64,000 nt of DNA from Bacteroidales bacterium (GTDB taxonomy: Bacteria > Bacteroidota > Bacteroidia > Bacteroidales > Lentimicrobiaceae). Positions 19,712 through 27,948 of this stretch are shown here, piece by piece. Position 1 is the stretch's first letter. The number at the start of each line of letters is the position of its first letter. The stretch is from assembly GCA_016788045.1 (NCBI GenBank), contig JAEUTG010000004.1:1-64000 (forward strand), written 5' to 3'. The translations under genes were made by a program, and so were the position numbers. The notes under the pieces were generated by a model that worked only from the letters and a program-made list of their open reading frames with translations, did no database searches and had not been told where the DNA came from.

Positions 19712-19880
19712 TCTGATACTATCCCAAAAAGTGTGTAAAGTGAGATTTTTCTAAATTTAAGGTTGCGAAACTTAAAAATTTAGAAGATGAAAAACCTACA
19801 CTTTACACAAGAGCAAGTTACAAAGATTTTGGAAGAAATCGCCATCAAAGAGAATGGTTTACAGGAATTACTTTACGGAA
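19712..19880 (+). mobile_element. IS256-type insertion sequence remnant (left end)
   Basis: The left-end sequence CTATCCCAAAAAGTGTGTAA (from about 19719) is followed by an ATG at 19787 opening MKNLHFTQEQVTKILEEIA and KENGLQELL, the start of IS256-family (mutator-type) transposases of this phylum as I recall them. Similarity stops around 19878 and the frame then runs into unrelated sequence and a stop at 19941. Only the first ~30 codons remain and no right end is visible, so it is dead. Confidence 0.6.
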
Positions 19881-19979
19881 CAGAGACTCATTACAGGATT
19901 TGTTGTTTTTTCATGAGTCAGAACACAATGAGCTACCCTTAATTTAAGTAAATTTGAAAGCACACCAATACGCAATGTT

Positions 19980-20429
19980 ATGTGGAGGACTTGTTCTGAT
20001 CACCTGGTTGGTAAACTGTTGTCGCTGTTTTTTTGTGTTATACTTGCAGCGGCATGCACAACGACTCAGCCTCAGGTTACCGCCAACGGAACCATTGGTC
20101 TTGAGTTCTCATTCAAAGAAATAAACACCTGTGTGAGAGGCCTCTCACCGGAAATCAGACTAGAGAATGTTCCTCCGGGCACCGTTTATATAAAGGCTAT
20201 CCTGAAAGATCCCTTTCATCCGATGTTTGATCATGGAGGAGGCCTGGTTTCTTACGATACAAGCAATATAATCCCTCAGGGAGCCTTACAATCCTATTAT
20301 GGCCCCTGTCCCGATAAATCATCGAACGAACGAAACAAATACTGTTTCACCATACAGGCCTTAAACAGCAATCAGCAGGTGCTGGGATGGGGAAAAAAAT
20401 GTGTGACATTTGGCTGGGGAGATTTATAA
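19980..20429 (+). CDS. PEBP/YbhB-like lipoprotein
   Basis: A 149-aa protein with a signal sequence ending in a lipobox-like LAAAC (VILAAACTTTQ). The mature part follows the phosphatidylethanolamine-binding-protein plan: LSPEIRLENVPPGTVYIKAI, a short DP turn, DHGGGLVSYDTSNIIPQGAL, a YYGPCPDKSSNERNKYCFTI segment and a final WGKK strand. PEBP/YbhB proteins are small ligand-binding domains of mostly unclear role in bacteria. The usual DPDAP ligand segment is replaced by DPFHP. It lies right after the IS remnant; similarity to the family is moderate. Confidence 0.6.
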   Translation: MWRTCSDHLVGKLLSLFFCVILAAACTTTQPQVTANGTIGLEFSFKEINTCVRGLSPEIRLENVPPGTVYIKAILKDPFHPMFDHGGGLVSYDTSNIIPQGALQSYYGPCPDKSSNERNKYCFTIQALNSNQQVLGWGKKCVTFGWGDL

Positions 20430-20567
20430 AAGGCAAACCTGTTAAAATATAAGGCTTGTAGTCAAACAACGGATTAAAAAGCTATTGTTTCAGCTGTACT
20501 GAGCGCCATTGGATAAAGCTACCCTTTTAAGAATCTTCGGTCATCCAGGTATAACCAGAACCTTATT

Positions 20568-22682
20568 CTACCTGTTGTTGTTGTATCCGATGCTTATATC
20601 GATATGCGATCTGGGAATCCACAGGTTCTTCCAGTCCTTGCAGCCCTGTACCTCCGATTTTCCGAAGTCAATGTAATCGAGGGAAATTTCGCGGCCAGAG
20701 GGATAGAATTTAATCCGGTGTTTGATTTTTACAATACTCTTCTCAAACTCAGGGTCGGGGCGCAGATTGTCGCAGTCCCAGCCATCGCGGTGAAACTGTA
20801 TGCCATAATCCCCGGCACCATTATAATCAACGGGAATATTACGCAATTCCACGTCAATCCATTGCTCTCTTGATTTTGTATTTGCCTCCTCAAACCAGGT
20901 AAAATGCATATGGGCTTTCAGCCAGCTGAGCCGCTGAGTGCTGTATTCGCCTTCAACCCACCCATCTTCGTGTTTGCTGTTAAAGAGTTTTCCTTTGAAA
21001 CTGCTGCCTTTCGATATCTGGAAACCAGGAAAACTACCTCCATTGCCTGGACTTTCAATCAGCTTGTAATCGCTTTTACTGAATTTCTGATCGTCCATAT
21101 CGTGCCCGTTGGTGTAATGCATATAGGCATATATTTTGAAATCGAGTTCATAATTTTCGGCTACCACAGGTTCGCGTTTTTTGGGGGCTGACTGCATCTT
21201 TTGCTGTTCAGATTTTACGGTAACGCCTCCAAATTCAATTTCTGCATGAATAAAAGCATTTTCAGCCGGCGATATTTTCCCTGAAAACCTGCCTTCGCGG
21301 GCTTCCATCTTCCCGAGTTCATCGAGCGTTGCGGTCTTAATCACCACAGGGCCATTGTATCTGATGGCTTTGGTGTATTCTTTGTCAGGTTTATGAATGA
21401 TCTCTCCTGTGATGCTTCCGTCCGCTGCAAGTGAATTGATTTTTACGCTCATTTCAGGGATAAAGAGCCTGATGGCATGTAAACCGGCTTCTTTAATGGC
21501 CGGAATCAGGGCTGCAGCCTGTGACTTAACGCAGGCTTCGTCCAGATAAGGATAGGTTTTTGAAACGGGGTACTTGCTGAAAAACCATGTATCGGTGCAT
21601 AAAAGCACTTCTGCATTTCCTGTGTTGCGCCGGTAGTAGTTGTTTTCATAGTTGGCAGAACTGATTTTTGGGGAGTTGTACACGTACGCGGGGTGAGTGA
21701 TGGGTTTTACCTCGTTGCCTTTCCAGTCGGTGCCCGAAATGGTTTCGGTGGTGAAGAAATTTTCGTTGGTAAAGAGTGCCAGATGGTGCGCAACCTCTCT
21801 TACGGTAGCTGATTTTTCCAGTTTCAGTGCCAGATCAGGATCGGCCTTTCCTTTCTGAAATTCATCCAGCCCTCCATCATTGCCGGACTGAAATTCGGCC
21901 ATCATTTCCTCGTAAGTGTCGGGATTCCCAAAGTACGACATCAATTTAAACGGAATGGATGGATGTGCATCGTTGCGCACATGGGCCGGGCAGCCGTTGT
22001 CAGCTATCATATGCAATGTTTCGCCCAGAGAGCGCCAGGCTTTGGCCATCAGGGCTTTGCGTTCGCCGGCATCCTTTTCTTCAAGGGCACCTTTTACGAA
22101 TTGCTTACCGTTCTCCCAGGTATAATTGTGTTCCAGTGTTCCAAAATTTCCAGCCTGGCCAATGGCCCAGGTGACGCCGTCGGTATTGGGGTTGGTAAAC
22201 TTTTTCTGAATCCAGTTTAGCAATTTGCTGTTCACATCATCGGTGAGGTGTCTGTTGCCATCAGACCGGGTTGGGTCGTAAAAATGCCGGAAACTGGCAG
22301 GTACCTCGGGCACATCCGCTGAATAACCGCCGTGTACAATCCATTCGGAGGGCGTTTTTTCACCGGTATCTTCTGTGAAAATGGTTTCACCATACATCCA
22401 GTTGGCAAGGTCCTCGTGAAAACGATCAATTTCAGAAGGATTAAACAAGCCGGGTTTGCTTATGTAGTTGCCCCGGAGACTGACCTTATCGAGCCGGAAT
22501 TCGTAAAGTTTGAATTTCTTCATCGAAAAGTTGCCTTTGTTATTCTTTTCGAGAAATGATTTAAGAATGAATTTGTTGATGGTGGGATGGTTTTTCTGAT
22601 TGCCATATCCTGTAAACAGAGCCCAAATGGCCGGTAAGGCAAGTAAAAGAATAAAAGGTGTGTATTTCCTGATGTTTTTCAT
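20568..22682 (-). CDS. exported protein with phospholipase C / S1-P1 nuclease-like domain
   Basis: A 704-aa protein with an N-terminal hydrophobic signal (YTPFILLLALPAIWALFTG). Around residues 190-240 it contains LGETLHMIADNGCPAHVRND, which resembles the H-x3-D metal-site helix of zinc-dependent phospholipase C and S1/P1 nucleases. Further His residues lie nearby (EVAHHLALF at about 300). The C-terminal ~270 residues look all-beta, with a segment DGSITGEIIHKPDKEY and a Trp-rich end. Metal-dependent hydrolase activity on lipids or nucleic acids is possible but not proven. The gene follows the zinc-ribbon gene by only 12 bases on the same strand and is probably co-transcribed with it. Confidence 0.6.
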   Translation of the reverse strand: MKNIRKYTPFILLLALPAIWALFTGYGNQKNHPTINKFILKSFLEKNNKGNFSMKKFKLYEFRLDKVSLRGNYISKPGLFNPSEIDRFHEDLANWMYGETIFTEDTGEKTPSEWIVHGGYSADVPEVPASFRHFYDPTRSDGNRHLTDDVNSKLLNWIQKKFTNPNTDGVTWAIGQAGNFGTLEHNYTWENGKQFVKGALEEKDAGERKALMAKAWRSLGETLHMIADNGCPAHVRNDAHPSIPFKLMSYFGNPDTYEEMMAEFQSGNDGGLDEFQKGKADPDLALKLEKSATVREVAHHLALFTNENFFTTETISGTDWKGNEVKPITHPAYVYNSPKISSANYENNYYRRNTGNAEVLLCTDTWFFSKYPVSKTYPYLDEACVKSQAAALIPAIKEAGLHAIRLFIPEMSVKINSLAADGSITGEIIHKPDKEYTKAIRYNGPVVIKTATLDELGKMEAREGRFSGKISPAENAFIHAEIEFGGVTVKSEQQKMQSAPKKREPVVAENYELDFKIYAYMHYTNGHDMDDQKFSKSDYKLIESPGNGGSFPGFQISKGSSFKGKLFNSKHEDGWVEGEYSTQRLSWLKAHMHFTWFEEANTKSREQWIDVELRNIPVDYNGAGDYGIQFHRDGWDCDNLRPDPEFEKSIVKIKHRIKFYPSGREISLDYIDFGKSEVQGCKDWKNLWIPRSHIDISIGYNNNR

Positions 22683-22694
22683 TGTGCGGATGTA

Positions 22695-23441
22695 TCAAAA
22701 TCTAACCAGTTTCCATTGACCATTGTCGCTGAGTGCAAATTCTGCTGTATAGGTTTTTCCGTCTTCTCCGGAAAATTCATACAATGCGTAAATGGGAGTG
22801 GATATCCTGAGTTTCCTGTTTTTGAAGGCTTTGGAATATTCACTCATATAGGGTTTTATCTCGGTAAATACGCCCTTGTAGATTTGCTGACTGTTGATGG
22901 TAAGCATTTGTTTTAATTGGCTGGTGTCGGCGCGGGCAAAGGCCTCCTCTACCAGTTCCGCAGCTTGTCCCGGATCACCGGTATCTGGCTGAACTTCAGA
23001 ATGAGATTCGCCGGAAATGGAGTCATCAATAGAAACAATTCCCGGGATGTCTGTATTGGACAGTCCGGTATGGTCAGTATCCGGATTACCCGGCTCATCC
23101 CCAAGAAAATACAGGGCTGTGAGCCCGCTTATCACCAGCAGAAGAATTATTAACAGGGTTTTCCATAAGCCCCCGCCTTTCTTTTTTTTCTTCTGCACTT
23201 CAGAGGCCTGCCGCGCTTCCTGTGCCGGAGGATTCAGAGCCGGTGAGGGTGTGGAAGTTTGACCAGAAATCGTTTTTGCAATGGGAGCGCCACAATGGAC
23301 GCAGAATTTTTCGCTACCACTTACTGGATTATGGCAGTGCGGGCAGGAACCGCCTCCTGGAGCACTCATTTGAGCACCACAGCCACTGCAGAATTTTGCA
23401 CCTGCTTTGATGGGATTGCCGCAATTGCTGCAAAATGACAT
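22695..23441 (-). CDS. zinc-ribbon membrane protein
   Basis: A 248-aa protein. Two zinc ribbons sit at the N-terminus: FCSNCGNPI..FCSGCGAQ (residues 3-25) and CPHCHNPV..FCVHCGAP (about 33-55). A Pro/Ser/Lys-rich linker and one membrane helix (LWKTLLIILLLVISGLTALYFL, about 95-116) follow. The outer part (about 150-248) ends in a small alpha/beta domain (YTAEFALSDNGQWKLVRF) that resembles the DUF4878/NTF2-like class. Cytoplasmic ribbons tied to an extracytoplasmic sensor-like domain suggest a regulatory or scaffolding role (inference). It is the first gene of a pair with the phospholipase-like gene. Confidence 0.75.
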   Translation of the reverse strand: MSFCSNCGNPIKAGAKFCSGCGAQMSAPGGGSCPHCHNPVSGSEKFCVHCGAPIAKTISGQTSTPSPALNPPAQEARQASEVQKKKKKGGGLWKTLLIILLLVISGLTALYFLGDEPGNPDTDHTGLSNTDIPGIVSIDDSISGESHSEVQPDTGDPGQAAELVEEAFARADTSQLKQMLTINSQQIYKGVFTEIKPYMSEYSKAFKNRKLRISTPIYALYEFSGEDGKTYTAEFALSDNGQWKLVRF

Positions 23442-23574
23442 ATTTTATGCGTTCTGATTTGCTGAGGGTGTAAACTTAAAAGAAAATTTCTATTTTCCAT
23501 TAATTTTTGGAATCATCCTGAGATGACCGGCGGAAATCTCAGAATTTTACCCGAAAACAGTGCAAATCTTTTTA

Positions 23575-23582
23575 TAATTTTG
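23575..23582 (+). promoter_or_regulatory. -7 promoter element of metK (TAATTTTG)
   Basis: TAATTTTG matches the Bacteroidota -7 consensus TAnnTTTG. It would place the transcript start near 23589, exactly where the structured leader begins. A clear -33 box is not seen. Confidence 0.5.
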
Positions 23583-23589
23583 CACCAAC

Positions 23590-23711
23590 ATCATCAAGAC
23601 TCCTTCAGTGGAGACCAACCGAGCGGGAACGCCGCGGTGGTAAAGAGATGAGGGCATTCAGACCAAAACAGTTCCGTCATTCCCCCTGAAATTCTCTTCT
23701 TTCTTGATGGT
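23590..23711 (+). ncRNA. structured multi-helix leader upstream of metK (candidate riboswitch)
   Basis: Readable pairings are: a closing stem CATCAAGA (23592-23599) with TCTTGATG (23702-23709), extendable by two pairs; hairpin CTCC-TTCAGT-GGAG (23600-23613); hairpin ACC..ACCG.GCG-GGAA-CGC..CGGT.GGT (23614-23641); and a fourth arm AAGAGA..AGGG (23643-23654) with CCCT..TCTCTT (23684-23698). Together these give a junction of four helices, like but not identical to the layout of SAM-I riboswitches. I do not find the S-box core (GGAGGGA..) or the SAM-II pseudoknot. No U-run terminator follows; the start codon is 38 bases downstream. SAM sensing is inferred only from the gene it precedes. Confidence 0.5.
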
Positions 23712-23746
23712 TTAAGGCCTAATAAGCAAACCTAAAACCATTAAAC

Positions 23747-24889
23747 ATGAACTATCTGTTCACCTCAGAATCCGTTTCTGAAGGTCATCCCGACAAAGTC
23801 GCTGACCAGATTTCCGATGCCATCCTGGATGCATTCATTCAACTCGACCCCAACGCAAAGGTCGCCTGCGAATGTCTCATCACCACCAATCGTCTCATTA
23901 TTGCCGGAGAGGCAAAGGCCTTGAATGCTGATAAGGTCAATTCCGTTGAAATAGCAAAGAATGTAATCAGGGATATAGGGTATGATTCAATTAAAACCGG
24001 TTTTGATTACCGGAAAGCTGAATACACCTTACTTCTTCATGAACAAAGTCCTGAAATCAACATAAGTGTGAGTTCGGGCGGCGCCGGAGACCAGGGGCTG
24101 ATGTTCGGCTATGCATGCGATGAGACTCCCGAACTTATGCCTATGCCAATTTCAATTGCCCACAAACTAATGTCTGAACTGGCCGGTTTGCGCAAAAGCG
24201 GGAAGATACCCTGGCTCAGACCTGATGCTAAGTCTCAGGTCTCTGTCAGATACGAAGACGGAAAACCTGCCGGTATCGAAAAAGTGGTCATTTCCACGCA
24301 ACACCGGGAAGATATCTCTCAGAAACAGATCAGGGAAACACTCATGGATGAGCTTATTCTTCCGGTTGCCAGAATGTATTTTCCACACACTGATCCTGAT
24401 TGCCTCATCAACCCATCAGGTAGCTTTACCATAGGGGGGCCTCATGGAGATACCGGTTTAACCGGAAGAAAAATTATCGTGGATACTTACGGGGGAAGCT
24501 GTCCTCATGGCGGGGGCGCATTCAGCGGAAAAGACCCCAGCAAGGTTGACCGCTCTGCTGCCTATGCTGCCCGATATGTTGCCAAACACATCGTCGCTTC
24601 AGGTGTTGCAAGCCGTTGCACCATTCAGGTTTCCTACGCTATCGGAAAAGAGGATCCGACCTCCTTGTATGTGAACCTTCATGGTACCGGCAAAGTTGAC
24701 GAGGCCCGTCTGATCACAACCATAAACGGGTTGTTTGACCTGAGACCCAATGGGATCATCCGCATGCTTGACCTTAAACGGCCTACCTATCTGAAAACTG
24801 CCGCCTATGGTCATTTCGGGAAAGCAGATTTACCCTGGGAAATCGTTGATAGCGACATCGTCAGAGAGCTGCAGCTCCTGCTTGTATGA
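23747..24889 (+). CDS. metK: S-adenosylmethionine synthetase MetK
   Basis: A 380-aa cytoplasmic enzyme making S-adenosylmethionine from ATP and methionine. The family signatures are intact: the N-terminal SESVSEGHPDKVADQISDA (ATP-binding His and Mg-binding Asp), GAGDQGLMFGYA in the first third, the P-loop-like GGGAFSGKDPSKVDRSAAY, and the DLTGRK-type segment (TGLTGRKIIVDTYGG). The length is normal and no frame disruption is seen. It is preceded by a folded 5' leader, so mRNA-level control by a metabolite is likely. It stands as a single gene, convergent with the kinase gene beyond. Confidence 0.98.
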   Translation: MNYLFTSESVSEGHPDKVADQISDAILDAFIQLDPNAKVACECLITTNRLIIAGEAKALNADKVNSVEIAKNVIRDIGYDSIKTGFDYRKAEYTLLLHEQSPEINISVSSGGAGDQGLMFGYACDETPELMPMPISIAHKLMSELAGLRKSGKIPWLRPDAKSQVSVRYEDGKPAGIEKVVISTQHREDISQKQIRETLMDELILPVARMYFPHTDPDCLINPSGSFTIGGPHGDTGLTGRKIIVDTYGGSCPHGGGAFSGKDPSKVDRSAAYAARYVAKHIVASGVASRCTIQVSYAIGKEDPTSLYVNLHGTGKVDEARLITTINGLFDLRPNGIIRMLDLKRPTYLKTAAYGHFGKADLPWEIVDSDIVRELQLLLV

Positions 24890-24951
24890 AAACATGCGGA
24901 AATACCGGTATTCAATCAATGACTTTTAAAAATGTGAGAAGTTAGACGGAG

Positions 24952-27018
24952 TTAAACGAGTGTCTTCATCTCATTGCTGAACACAAGGATTACTTTAGTT
25001 CCCTCTACAATGCCTGATTTATTGGTAATATCCGTGATTTCTAGCCGTATCTTTCTACCCGGTTTCCTGTTCAGAATCTTTAACCTGTCTGATATTAAAT
25101 TTGTTGCCAATGACCGGTGATCGTTGTTATTTGCCGATTCAATTTCTTTTGCTTTTGATCTGCCAATCCCGTTATCTTTAATCCGGATTACCAGATCATT
25201 CTCTCTCCTATATACATGGATCTCGACCAGACCAGGGTTTTCCCTGTATTTGAACCCATGTTCGATGGAGTTTTCTACGAATGGCTGACAAAGCATGGGA
25301 GGAATTAAAATATCATCAGCCTCCAGACCTTCATCAACCTGAATTAAATAATCAAATGTTTCGTTGTATCTGATTTTCTGAAGTTCGAGGTAGTTTTCCA
25401 ATGTGCTGATTTCCTGGCTTAAAGTAACAGACTCAGCCAGTGAATTGTCAAGAATATTTCTTACCAGCTTTGAAAATTTTGCCAGATATCTGCTGGCCTT
25501 ATCGGGGTCTTCCTGCAGGATAAAAAACTGAATACTAGAAAGTGTATTGAAAATAAAATGTGGATTCATCTGGGAACGCAGTAATTTTTGCTCAAGAACC
25601 AGCGACCTGTTGATGTTCTTCAAAAAGCTATGTCGTATCAGAAGAGTAGTAATGATGCCTGTTACTATTAATAATCCGGCCAGAGAAGCAAGCATGAGAC
25701 CCCGCAACCTTAGTTTATCTTCTTTTATCTTGTTCTGCTGTGTAAGACTGATGATCTGTTGTTCTTTTTTTTGTGTCTGATACCTTGTATCTGCTTCCAT
25801 TAACATTTTATTCCGTTCGAGTTTCACAAGGCTGGATTTTTCTTCCTCGAACCTTACATGATGGTGTAATGCCTTTTCTAAATTCTTCAACTTCTGATAC
25901 TGTTGGTACAGATTAAAATGTGCATCCCGTGTAATCCGTATTCCAATTTCTTCAATGTAGTTTTTTGTATTTTGCTCCGGTGCATACCAATAATCCATAT
26001 TGTGCGCTGAATCAAGGCTTAGTGCTTTGTTGGCTTTCACCCATTGTCCAAGTTCCAGTGCCTTTTCGAACTTTGAAACGGATTCCTCCGGCTGGTTCAT
26101 TTCTTTGAGAATCTTTCCCCAGGCGATGTAATCTGTTCCAGCCTGCGCATAATGTTGTCTGGCCTCCATGATTTCAGTAAGCGATTGGATCATTTTTAGT
26201 GCTTCACCTGATTTTCCCTGAGCTGACAAGTTATATACCCAATATAGGTGATACTGCTCAAGGGATGAAATCTTCGACATTTCAACAATCTTTTCTGCCT
26301 TTCTGAAATAGATATCTGCGCTATCGTAGCGTTTGAGGTTGTGCTGGCAGATCGCCATCTGGTAAAGGCACAATGCAAGGTTGGGCCTTCTGATTGAAAA
26401 GGTATCACTGATCGACAAACAGATATGTTGATAATTGAGTGCCTTTTCGTAGTTTTCAAGGAATGACCAGTTGGCCCAGGCAGCGCTTATCAGGATCTCG
26501 AAAAGTAAATTTCCGGGAACTCTGGAATGATCAAAGTCCATGACCTCAGCAAGCATTCGTTCTGCAATATCATAGTTCCTTGTATATAAATAAGTCAGCA
26601 TTATTGGTTTACCGGCTGCATATTGCCAGTCAAGCCTGCCTGAGGCAATGGCTGCTTCGTAAGCATCAAGCAAGTATACAATAGCCCGGTTGTAGCTTCC
26701 CAGGCTCATCCATGATTGTCCTAGCGTCAGACGCGTTTTAAAAAACAGTTCATTGCCTGCATCCTTGGGGAGAAGGTTGTCGGCTTCTCTGGCATATTTT
26801 AAACTTAATTCCGGTTGTGTCGCTGAATAAGAAGAGGCCAGCTTGTTCAGAGCCAGAATGCGCGGCTCTCCTTTAAGTTTCTGCAGGACAGATGATAAAC
26901 TATCCTGGTTGATTTTTTCTGCGGTGTAGAAGAGCTGGGCAGGTATTTCAACAGGGGAAAATAAATATACTAAACCAAAGTAAATGTATTTAATCCATCT
27001 GTTCCGCAGACTGTTCAT
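24952..27018 (-). CDS. TPR-containing LytS-type sensor histidine kinase
   Basis: A 688-aa membrane kinase. After a signal-like N-terminus come TPR-type helical repeats (about 40-380), a coiled stretch, and one membrane helix (LMLASLAGLLIVTGIITTLLI, about 435-458). The His_kinase domain of the LytS/YehU class follows, with the phospho-acceptor region QMNPHFIFNTLSSIQ, an asparagine box (PPMLCQPFVENSIEHG) and IKDNGIG. Family knowledge: extracytoplasmic TPRs of this architecture sense proteins or peptides. It is the second gene of a pair with the LytTR regulator, 11 bases apart, so they form a two-component system. The signal is unknown. Confidence 0.92.
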   Translation of the reverse strand: MNSLRNRWIKYIYFGLVYLFSPVEIPAQLFYTAEKINQDSLSSVLQKLKGEPRILALNKLASSYSATQPELSLKYAREADNLLPKDAGNELFFKTRLTLGQSWMSLGSYNRAIVYLLDAYEAAIASGRLDWQYAAGKPIMLTYLYTRNYDIAERMLAEVMDFDHSRVPGNLLFEILISAAWANWSFLENYEKALNYQHICLSISDTFSIRRPNLALCLYQMAICQHNLKRYDSADIYFRKAEKIVEMSKISSLEQYHLYWVYNLSAQGKSGEALKMIQSLTEIMEARQHYAQAGTDYIAWGKILKEMNQPEESVSKFEKALELGQWVKANKALSLDSAHNMDYWYAPEQNTKNYIEEIGIRITRDAHFNLYQQYQKLKNLEKALHHHVRFEEEKSSLVKLERNKMLMEADTRYQTQKKEQQIISLTQQNKIKEDKLRLRGLMLASLAGLLIVTGIITTLLIRHSFLKNINRSLVLEQKLLRSQMNPHFIFNTLSSIQFFILQEDPDKASRYLAKFSKLVRNILDNSLAESVTLSQEISTLENYLELQKIRYNETFDYLIQVDEGLEADDILIPPMLCQPFVENSIEHGFKYRENPGLVEIHVYRRENDLVIRIKDNGIGRSKAKEIESANNNDHRSLATNLISDRLKILNRKPGRKIRLEITDITNKSGIVEGTKVILVFSNEMKTLV

Positions 27019-27029
27019 GATAAGGTCAG

Positions 27030-27782
27030 TTAATCCCAGAGGTGATCAAACAGTTCAAGAAGCTGGTCTTTCTTTCTCGAAGCAACCGGTATTTTGACTC
27101 CATTTTTAAGGATAACAAAACCACCATCTACCTTTGAGAACCTTTCGACATAGGCAAGATTAACGAGGTATGACTTATGTATTCTGTAAAAGCCCTGATC
27201 ATTCAGAATTTCATCATATTCTTTCAGGTTTTTCGACACCATTATTTTTCGGCCGTCTTCAAGGAATACCGATGAATAGCTTCCTTCTGATTCACAATGG
27301 GTTATTGAACCTATTTCTATGATGTATATATTGTCAAAAGTTTTCATTACCAGTTTCTTATGATGGTCGCTGCCAACTGAAAGGTTGTTTTCAAGAGCCG
27401 CCAGTCTGATCCTCAGATCATGCTGAAGAATGTCTTCTGCCTTTTTTAGGGCATCTTTCAGTTCATCCGGATCAACTGGTTTGAGTAAATAGTCTATAGC
27501 ACTGAATTTGAAAGCCTTAACAGCGTACTGGTCAAACGCGGTTATGAAGATAATTTTAAAGTCAACAGGGTCCAATTGCCTCAGAAGATCAAATCCGGTG
27601 CCGTCAGGCATTCTGACATCCAACAGTAACAGGTCGGGGTGTTGCCGGCGTATCACTTCCTTACCTTCTCCAACGCTACCGGCAACCCCAACCAATGATA
27701 CATTCGGGCAATGCCGCTCCAGGAGTCTGGATAACCCTTCCCGTAAATGCAATTCATCATCCACTATGACAACGCGGATCAT
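27030..27782 (-). CDS. LytTR-family response regulator
   Basis: The protein is 250 aa from the ATG at 27782, which opens MIRVVIVDDELHLREGL; the frame extends 13 codons further without receiver similarity. The receiver domain (about 1-115) has phospho-acceptor Asp55 in LLLLDVRMPDGTG, then the ITAFDQYAVKAF switch Thr and the KPVD Lys. The C-terminal LytTR DNA-binding domain (about 145-248) includes CESEGSYSSVFLEDGR and FYRIHKSYLVNLAYV. It is partnered with the kinase directly downstream. Targets are not visible, although the neighbouring T9SS protein gene on its 5' side is a candidate (inference). Confidence 0.95.
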   Translation of the reverse strand: MIRVVIVDDELHLREGLSRLLERHCPNVSLVGVAGSVGEGKEVIRRQHPDLLLLDVRMPDGTGFDLLRQLDPVDFKIIFITAFDQYAVKAFKFSAIDYLLKPVDPDELKDALKKAEDILQHDLRIRLAALENNLSVGSDHHKKLVMKTFDNIYIIEIGSITHCESEGSYSSVFLEDGRKIMVSKNLKEYDEILNDQGFYRIHKSYLVNLAYVERFSKVDGGFVILKNGVKIPVASRKKDQLLELFDHLWD

Positions 27783-27902
27783 TTTCTCTGGAGGCTTTGT
27801 CGTAAATATATGAAATTTCACGAGTTATCGCAAGTTTTTTTTGGTTTAATCACAATTTTACTATATCACCAAACGACTCACAAGAAGGATTTCGCATTAA
27901 TT

Positions 27903-27941
27903 AAAAGCCCCCTCTATAAAGTTATTATTACAGAGGGGGTG
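27903..27941 (-). terminator. terminator of the T9SS beta-helix gene
   Basis: CCCCCTCT and AGAGGGGG (27908-27939) pair across about 16 bases. On the minus strand a CTTTTAATTAA tail follows, just beyond the stop at 27949. Confidence 0.75.
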
Positions 27942-27948
27942 GAAGCTT

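Noticed and set aside
23590..23711. SAM-I (S-box) riboswitch before metK
   Set aside because: The location and four-helix layout fit, but the conserved S-box core sequence and kink-turn are not seen, so I report it as an unassigned structured leader instead.
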